This document shows positions 56,201 through 64,000 of a stretch of 64,000 bases of DNA, in pieces. Numbering within the stretch: the first letter of the stretch is position 1; each line of letters opens with the position of its first letter. The DNA comes from Symsagittifera roscoffensis (lineage: Eukaryota; Xenacoelomorpha; Acoela; Convolutidae). The translations under genes and the position numbers were made by a program. The notes under the pieces are model-generated. The model was given only the letters and a program-made list of their open reading frames with translations. It searched no databases and was not told the DNA's origin. The DNA is taken from assembly GCF_963678635.1 (NCBI RefSeq), contig NC_087065.1, forward strand, positions 68,946,956 to 69,010,955, given 5' to 3'.

Positions 56201-59200
56201 AACTTTGGTCGCACAATGTTGCAACATACCCATTTTGAGTCGCAATGGTCGCAACAAACTTTTTTTGGGCCACACAAAGTCGTGCAAATAACTTCGGTCG
56301 CAAAATGTTGCAACATACCCATTTTGAGTCGAAATGGTCTCAACAAACTTTTTTTGGGCCAAACAAAGTCGTGCAAATAATTTCGGTCGCACAATGTCGC
56401 AACATACCCATTTTGAGTCGCAATGGTCGCAACAAACTTTTTTGGGCCACACAAAGTCGTGCAAATAATTTCTGTCGCACAATGTCGCAACATACCCATT
56501 TTGAGTCGCAATGGTTGCTAAAAACTTTTTTTGGGCCACACAAAGTCTCGCAAATAACTTCGGTCGCACAATGTTGCAACATACCCATTTTGAGTCGCAA
56601 TGGTCGCCAAAAACTTTTTTTGGGCCACACAAAGTCGCGCAAATAACTTCGGTCGCACAATGTCGCAACATACCCATTTTGAGTCGCAATGGTCGCAACA
56701 AACTTTTTCTGGGCCACACAAAGTCGTGCAAATAACTTCGGTCGCACAATGTTGCAAAATACCCATTTTGAGTCGCAATGGTTGCTACAAACATTTTTTG
56801 GGCCACACAAAGTCTCGCAAATAACTTCGGTCGCACAATGTCGCAACATACCCATTTTGAGTCGCAATGGTTGCAAAAAACATTTTTTGGGCCACACAAA
56901 GTGGCGCAAATAACTTCGGTCGCACAATGTCGCAACATACCTATTTTGAGTTGCAATGGTCGCAACAAACTTTTTTTGGGCCACACAAAGTCGTGCAAAT
57001 AACTTCGGTCGCACAATGTTGCAAAATAACCATTTTGAGTCGCAATGGTCGCAAAAAACTTTTTTTGGGCCACACAAAGTCGCGCAAGTAACTTCGGTCG
57101 CACAATGTCGCAACATACCTATTTTGAGTCGCAATGGTTACTACAAACTTTTTTTGGGTCACAAGTCGTGCAAATAATTTCGGTTGCACAATGTCGCAAC
57201 ATACCCATTTTGAGTCGCAATGGTTACTACAAACTTTTTTTGGGTCACACAAGTCGTGCAAATAATTTCGGTCGCACAATGTCTCAACATACCCATTTTG
57301 AGTCGCAATTGTTGCTACAAACTTTTTTTGGGCCACACAAAGTCTCGCAAATAACTTCGGTCGCACAATGTCGCAACATACCCATTTTGAGTCGCAATGG
57401 TCGCAAAAAACTTTTTTTGGGCCACACAAAGTCGCGCAAGTAACTTCGGTCGCACAATGTCGCAACATACCCATTTTGAGTCGCAAGGGTCGCAACAAAC
57501 TTTTTTTGGGTCACACAAAGTCGTGCAAATAACTTCGGTCGCACAATAATGCAAAATACCCATTTTGAGTCGCAATGGTTGCAACAAATTTTTTTGGGCC
57601 ACACAAAGTCGCGCAAATATCTTCGTTCGCACAATGTCGCAACATACCTATTTTGAGTGGCAATGGTTGCTTCAAAATTTTTTTGGGCCACACAAAGTCG
57701 CGCTAATAACTTCGGTCGCACAATGTCGCAACATACCTATTTTGAGTCGCAATGGTTGCTACAAACTTTTTTCGGGCCACACAAAGTCGCGCAAATAACT
57801 TCGGTCGCACAATGTCGCAACATACCCACTTTGAGTCGCAATGGTCGCAGCAAACTTTTTTGGGCCACACAAAGTCGCGCAAATATCTTCGTTCGCACAA
57901 TGTCGCAACATACCTATTTTGAGTGGCAATGGTTGCTACAAAATTTTTTTGGGCCACACAAAGTCGCGCTAATAACTTCGGTCGCACAATGTCGCAACAT
58001 ACCTATTTTGAGTCGCAATGGTTGCTACAAACTTTTTTCGGGCCACGCAAAGTCGCGCAAATAACTTCGGTCGCACAATATCGCAACGTACCCACTTTGA
58101 GTCGCAATGGTCGCAACAAACTTTTTTGGGCCACACAAAGTCGCGCAAATAACTTCGGTCGCACAATGTCGCAACATACCTATTTTGAGTCGCAATGGTT
58201 ACTACAAACTTTTTTTGGGTCACACAAAGTCGTGCAAATTATTTCGGTCGCACAATGTCGCAACATACCCATTTTGAGTCGCAATGGTTGCTACAAACTT
58301 TTTTTGGGCCACACAAAGTCTCGCAAATAACTTCGGTCGCACAATGTCGCAACATACCCATTTTGAGTCGCAATGGTCGGAACAAACTTTTTTTGGGCAA
58401 CACAAAGTCGCGCAAAACACTTCGGTTGCACAATGTCGCAACATACCCATTTTGAGTCGCAATGGTCGCAAAAAACTTTTTTGGGCCACACAAAGTCGCG
58501 CAAATATCTTCGTTCGCACAATGTCGCAACATACCTATTTTGAGTTGCAATGGTTACTACAAACTTTTTTTGGGTCACACAAAGTCGTGCAAATAACTTC
58601 GGTCGCACAATGTTGCAACATACCCATTTTGAGTTGCAATGGTTACTACAAACTTTTTTTGGGTCACACAAAGTCGTGCAAATAATTTCGGTCGCACAAT
58701 GTCGCAACATACCCATTTTGAGTCGCAATGGTCCCAACAAACTTTTTTCGGGCCACACAAAGTCGCGCAAATAACTTCGGTCGCACAGTGTCGCAACATA
58801 CCCACTTTGAGTCGCAATGGTCGCAACAAACTTTTTTGGGCCACACAAAGTCGCGCAAATATCTTCGTTCGCACAATGTCGCAACATACCTATTTTGAGT
58901 CGCAATGGTTGCTACAAACTTTTTTTGGGCCACACAAAGTCGCGCAAATAACTTCGGTCGCACAATGTCGCAACATACCCATTTTGAGTCGCAATGGTCG
59001 CAACAAACTTTTTTGGGCCACACAAAGTCGCGCAAATAACTTCGGTCGCACAATGTCGCAACATACCTATTTTGAGTCGCAATGGTTGCTACAAACTTTT
59101 TTTGGGCCACACAAAGTTGCGCCAATAACTTCGGTCGCACAATGTCGCAACATACCCATTTTGGGTTGCAATGGTTACTACAAACTTTTTTTGGGTCACA

Positions 59201-60539
59201 CAAAGTCGTGCACATAATTTCGGTCGCACAATGTCGCAACATACCCATTTTGAGTCGCAATGGTTGCTACAAACTTTTTTTGGGCCACACAAAGTCTCGC
59301 AAATAACTTCGGTCGCATAATGTCGCAACATACCCATTTTGAGTCGCAATGGTCGGAACAAACTTTTTTTGGGCCACACAAAGTCGCGCAAAACACTTCG
59401 GTTGCACAATGTCGCAACATACCCATTTTGAGTCGCAATGGTCGCAAAAAATTTTTTTTGGGCCACACAAAGTTGCGCAAATAACTTCGGTTGCACAATG
59501 TCGCAACATACCCATTTTGAGTCGCAAGGGTTGCTACAAAAATTTTTTTGGGCCACACAAAGTCGCGCAAATAACTTCAGTCGCACAATGTCGCAACATA
59601 CCCATTTTGAGTCGCAATGGTTACTACAAACTTTTTTTGGGCCACACAAAGTCGCGCAAATAACTTCGGTCGCACAATGTCGCAACATACCTATTTTGAG
59701 TTGCAATGGTCGCAAAAAACTTTTTTTGGGCCACACAAAGTCGCGCAAATAACTTCGGTCGCACAATGTCGCAACATACCTATTTTGAGTTGCAATGGTT
59801 GCTACAAATTTTTTTTGGGCCACACAAAGTTGCGCCAATAACTTTGGTCGCACAATGTCGCAACATACCCATTTTGAGTCGCAATGGTTACTACAAACTT
59901 TTTTTGGGTCACACAAGTCGTGCAAATAATTTCGGTCGCACAATGTCGCAACATACCCATTTTGAGTCGCAATTGTTGCTACAAACTTTTTTTGGGCCTC
60001 ACAATGTCTCGCAAATAAATTCGGTTGCACAATGTTGCAACATACCCATTTTGAGTCGCAATGGTCGCAAAAAACTTTTTTTGGGCCACACAAAGTCGCG
60101 CAAATAACTTCGGTCGCACAATGTCGCAACATACCCATTTTGAGTCGCAAGGGTCGCAACAAACTTTTTTTGGGCCACACAAAGTCGTGCAAATAACTTC
60201 GGTCGCACAATAATGCAAAATACCCATTTTGAGTCGCAATGGTCGCAACAAATTTTTTTGGGCCACACAAAGTCGCGCAAATATCTTCGTTCGCACAATG
60301 TCGCAACATACCCATTTTGAGTCGCAATTGTTGCTACAAACTTTTTTTGGGCCTCACAATGTCTCGCAAATAAATTCGGTAGCACAATGTCGCAACATAC
60401 CCATTTTGAGTCGCAATGGTCGCAAAAAACGTTTTTTGGCCACACAAAGTCGCGCAAATAACTTCGGTCGCACAATGTCGCAACATACCCATTTTGAGTC
60501 GCAAGGGTCGCAACAAACTTTTTTTGGGCCACACAAAGT

Positions 60540-63500
60540 CGTGCAAATAACTTCGGTCGCACAATAATGCAAAATACCCATTTTGAGTCGCAATGGTCGC
60601 AACAAATTTTTTTGGGCTACACAAAGTCGCGCAAATATCTTCGTTCGCACAATGTCGCAACATACCTATTTTGAGTGGCAATGGTTGCTACAAAAATTTT
60701 TTGGGCCACACAAAGTCGCGCTAATAACTTCGGTCGCACAATGTCGCAACATACCTATTTTGAGTCGCAATGGTTGCTACAAACTTTTTTCGGGCCACAC
60801 AAAGTCGCGCAAATAACTTCGGTCGCACAATGTCGCAACATACCCACTTTGAGTCGCAATGGTCGCAACAAACTTTTTTGGGCCACACAAAGTCGCGCAA
60901 ATATCTTCGTTCGCACAATGTCGCAACATACCTATTTTGAGTCGCAATGGTCGCAACAAACTTTTTTTGGGCCACACAAAGTCGCGCAAATAACTTCGGT
61001 CGCACAATGTCGCAACATACCCATTTTGAGTTGCAATGGTCACAACAAACTTTTTTTGGGTCGCACAAAGTCGTGCAAATAGTTTCGGTCGCACAATGTC
61101 GCAACATACCTATTTTGAGTCGCAATGGTTGCTACAAACTTTTTTTGGGCCACACAAAGTCGCGCAAATAACTTCGGTCGCACAATGTCGCAACATACCC
61201 ATTTTGAGTCGCAATGGTCGCAACAAACTTTTTTGGGCCACAAAAAGTCGCGCAAATAACTTCGGTCGCACAATGTCGCAACATACCTATTTTGAGTCGA
61301 AATGGTTGCTACAAACTTTTTTTGGGCCACACAAAGTTGCGCCAATAACTTCGGTCGCACAATGTCGCAACATACCCATTTTGAGTTGCAATGGTTACTA
61401 CAAACTTTTTTTGGGTCACACAAAGTCGTGCAAATAATTTCGGTCGCACAATGTCGCAACATACCCATTTTGAGTCGCAATGGTTGCTACAAACTTTTTT
61501 TGGGCCACACAAAGTCGTGCAAATAATTTCGGTCGCTCAATGTCGCAACATACCCATTTTGAGTTGCAATGGTCACAACAAACTTTTTTTGGGTCGCACA
61601 AAGTCGTGCAAATAGTTTCGGTCGCACAATGTCGCAACATACCTATTTTGAGTCGCAATGGTTGCTACAAACTTTTTTTGGGCCACACAAAGTCGCGCAA
61701 ATAACTTCGGTCGCACAATGTCGCAACATACCCATTTTGAGTCGCAATGGTCGCAACAAATTTTTTTGGGCCACACAAAGTCGCGCAAATATCTTCGTTC
61801 GCACAATGTCGCAACATACCCATTTTGAGTCGCAATTGTTGCTACAAACTTTTTTTGGGCCTCACAATGTCTCGCAAATAAATTCGGTAGCACAATGTCG
61901 CAACATACCCATTTTGAGTCGCAATGGTCGCAAAAAACTTTTTTTGGCCACACAAAGTCGCGCAAATAACTTCGGTCGCACAATGTCGCAACATACCCAT
62001 TTTGAGTCGCAAGGGTCGCAACAAACTTTTTTTGGGCCACACAAAGTCGTGCAAATAACTTCGGTCGCACAATAATGCAAAATACCCATTTTGAGTCGCA
62101 ATGGTCGCAACAAATTTTTTTGGGCCACACAAAGTCGCGCAAATATCTTCGTTCGCACAATGTCGCAACATACCTATTTTGAGTGGCAATGGTTGCTACA
62201 AAATTTTTTTGGGCCACACAAAGTCGCGCTAATAACTTCGGTCGCACAATGTCGCAACATACCTATTTTGAGTCGCAATGGTTGCTACAAACTTTTTTCT
62301 GGCCACACAAAGTCGCGCAAATAACTTCGGTCGCACAATGTCGCAACATACCCACTTTGAGTCGCAATGGTCGCAACAAACTTTTTTGGGCCACACAAAG
62401 TCGCGCAAATATCTTCGTTCGCACAATGTCGCAACATACCTATTTTGAGTCGCAATGGGCGCAACAAACTTTTTTTGGGCCACACAAAGTCGCGCAAATA
62501 ACTTCGGTCGCACAATGTCGCAACATACCCATTTTGAGTTGCAATGGTCACAACAAACTTTTTTTGGGTCGCACAAAGTCGTGCAAATAGTTTCGGTCGC
62601 ACAATGTCGCAACATACCTATTTTGAGTCGCAATGGTTGCTACAAACTTTTTTTGGGCCACACAAAGTCGCGCAAATAACTTCGGTCGCACAATGTCGCA
62701 ACATACCCATTTTGAGTCGCAATGGTCGCAACAAACTTTTTTGGGCCACACAAAGTCGCGCAAATAACTTCGGTCGCACAATGTCGCAACATACCTATTT
62801 TGAGTCGCAATGGTTGCTACAAACTTTTTTTGGGCCACACAAAGTTGCGCCAATAACTTCGGTCGCACAATGTCGCAACATACCCATTTTGAGTTGCAAT
62901 GGTTACTACAAACTTTTTTTGGGTCACACAAAGTCGTGCAAATAATTTCGGTCGCACAATGTCGCAACATACCCATTTTGAGTCGCAATGGTTGCTACAA
63001 ACTTTTTTTGGGCCACACAAAGTCTCGCAAAAAACTTCGGTCGCATAATGTCGCAACATACCCATTTTGAGTCGCAATGGTCGGAACAAACTTTTTTTTG
63101 GCCACACAAAGTCGCGCAAAACACTTCGGTTGCACAATGTCGCAACATACCCATTTTGAGTCGCAATGGTCGCAAAAAACTTTTTTTGGGCCACCACAAA
63201 GTCGCGCAAATAACTTCGGTCGCACAATGTCGCAACATACCTATTTTGAGTTGCAATGGTTGCTACAAATTTTTTTTGGGCCACACAAAGTCGCGCAATT
63301 AACTTCAGTCGCACAATATCGCAACATACCCATTTTGAGTCGCAATGGTTACTACAAACTTTTTTTGGGCCACACAAAGTCGCGCAAATAACTTCGGTCG
63401 CACAATGTCGCAACATACCTATTTTGAGTTGCAATGGTCGCAAAAAACTTTTTTTTGGCCACACAAAGTCGCGCAAATAACTTCGGTCGCACAATGTCGC

Positions 63501-63600
63501 AACATACCTATTTTGAGTTGCAATGGTTGCTACAAATTTTTTTGGGCCACACAAAGTTGCGCCAATAACTTCGGTCGCACAATGTCGCAACATACCCATT
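60540..63600. repeat. About 1508 bp (17-monomer) higher-order repeat
   Basis: Marker variant GCACAATAATGCAAAATACC is found at about 60564 and 62072 (1508 bases, 17 monomers minus five), and also at about 57540, 60205 and 63930. Between these markers the order of variant monomers is the same in both units, for example GGGCCTCACAATGTCTCGCA followed by the CTAATAACTTCGG variant. Confidence 0.75.
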
Positions 63601-64000
63601 TTGAGTCGCAATGGTTACTACAAACTTTTTTGGGTCACACAAGTCGTGCAAATAATTTCGGTCGCACAATGTCGCAACATACCCATTTTGAGTCGCAATT
63701 GTTGCCACAAACTTTTTTTGGGCCTCACAATGTCTCGCAAATAACTTCGGTTGCACAATGTCGCAACAAACCCATTTTGAGTCGCAATGGTCGCAAAAAA
63801 CTTTTTTTGGGCCACACAAAGTCGCGCAAATAACTTCGGTCGCACAATGTCGCAACATACCCATTTTGAGTTGCAAGGGTCGCAACAAACTTTTTTTGGG
63901 CCACACAAAGTCGTGCAAATAACTTCGGTCGCACAATAATGCAAAATACCCATTTTGAGTCGCAATGGTCGCAACAAATTTTTTTGGGCCACACAAAGTC

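Larger units (their letters stand above)
42978..64000. repeat. 89 bp satellite array (about 230 monomers, right end open)
   Basis: Head-to-tail 89-base monomers. Consensus in order: GTCGCAATGGTCGCAACAAA, CTTTTTTTGGGCCACACAAA, GTCGCGCAAATAACTTCGGT, CGCACAATGTCGCAACATAC, CCATTTTGA. Each monomer has five GTCGC cores, suggesting an older short GTCGCACAA-type ancestor, and seven CpG (more than base composition predicts, about 4.6). Common variants: T for C in GTCGTGCAAA, TTGCAACAT, GGTTGCTAC and GGTCAC. Monomer length changes by a base or a few at the T tract. No gene or mobile element interrupts it in this window. Long stop-free frames on the minus strand are a property of the repeat. Confidence 0.98.

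Noticed and set aside
42978-64000. Regularly spaced repeats resembling a CRISPR array
   Set aside because: Monomers are contiguous 89-mers with no unique spacers, the array exceeds 20 kb, no cas genes are present, and the context is eukaryotic.
1-64000. tRNA, rRNA or other structural RNA genes
   Set aside because: I looked for the conserved tRNA T-loop motif and for rRNA-like blocks and saw none. A covariance-model scan would be decisive.

Overview
This is eukaryotic, almost certainly invertebrate, repeat-rich DNA. It has no intact host gene, no recognisable spliced gene, and nothing bacterial. It holds decayed retroelements, large inverted repeats, several tandem-repeat families and a 21 kb satellite array that runs off the right edge, as expected for heterochromatic or pericentromeric sequence. 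The retroelement types (a Ty3/gypsy element with an unusually long 3' region and a non-LTR-like reverse transcriptase family) resemble those I know from marine invertebrates such as cnidarians. That placement is a low-confidence inference. Two runs of exactly 200 N (22000-22199 and 42778-42977) are assembly gaps.

Layout. 1-4785: a foldback-type inverted repeat (arms about 655-2930 and 3990-4785); a segment of roughly 500 bp is repeated four times in the left arm and once in the right, and a separate 0.4 kb direct repeat (1-440, 3385-3800) lies beside it. 4786-12345: minus-strand, stop-riddled coding remnants of unknown product, including a fresh 1.3 kb tandem duplication (7654-8949 / 8950-10244). 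12346-21999: a minus-strand Ty3/gypsy element read right to left as leader, gag, protease, RT, RNase H and integrase, with many lesions. 22000-22540: gap plus a CCGGATTGG-type minisatellite. 22541-26757: a second copy of the same gypsy element on the plus strand, head to head with the first and cut off inside protease.

26758-37080: a second, larger head-to-head inverted pair, made of a different reverse-transcriptase family. Its left arm carries a 2 kb insertion of TTTA-rich DNA and a 76 bp tandem repeat. Its centre (31531-33530) holds a third fragment of the gypsy leader plus the same minisatellite. 37081-42777: AT-rich intergenic DNA with a small palindromic foldback element, a possible LINE remnant, arrays of a self-complementary TTATAATCGATTATAA motif, and a C-rich tract at the gap. 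42978-64000: an 89 bp satellite with several higher-order repeats.

No set of genes here works together as a living pathway. All retroelement frames are interrupted, and several catalytic residues are altered. The notable feature is structural: three large inverted repeats in 42 kb, with two unrelated retroelements each arranged as divergent pairs, and the gypsy leader/minisatellite present at the centre of two of the three.
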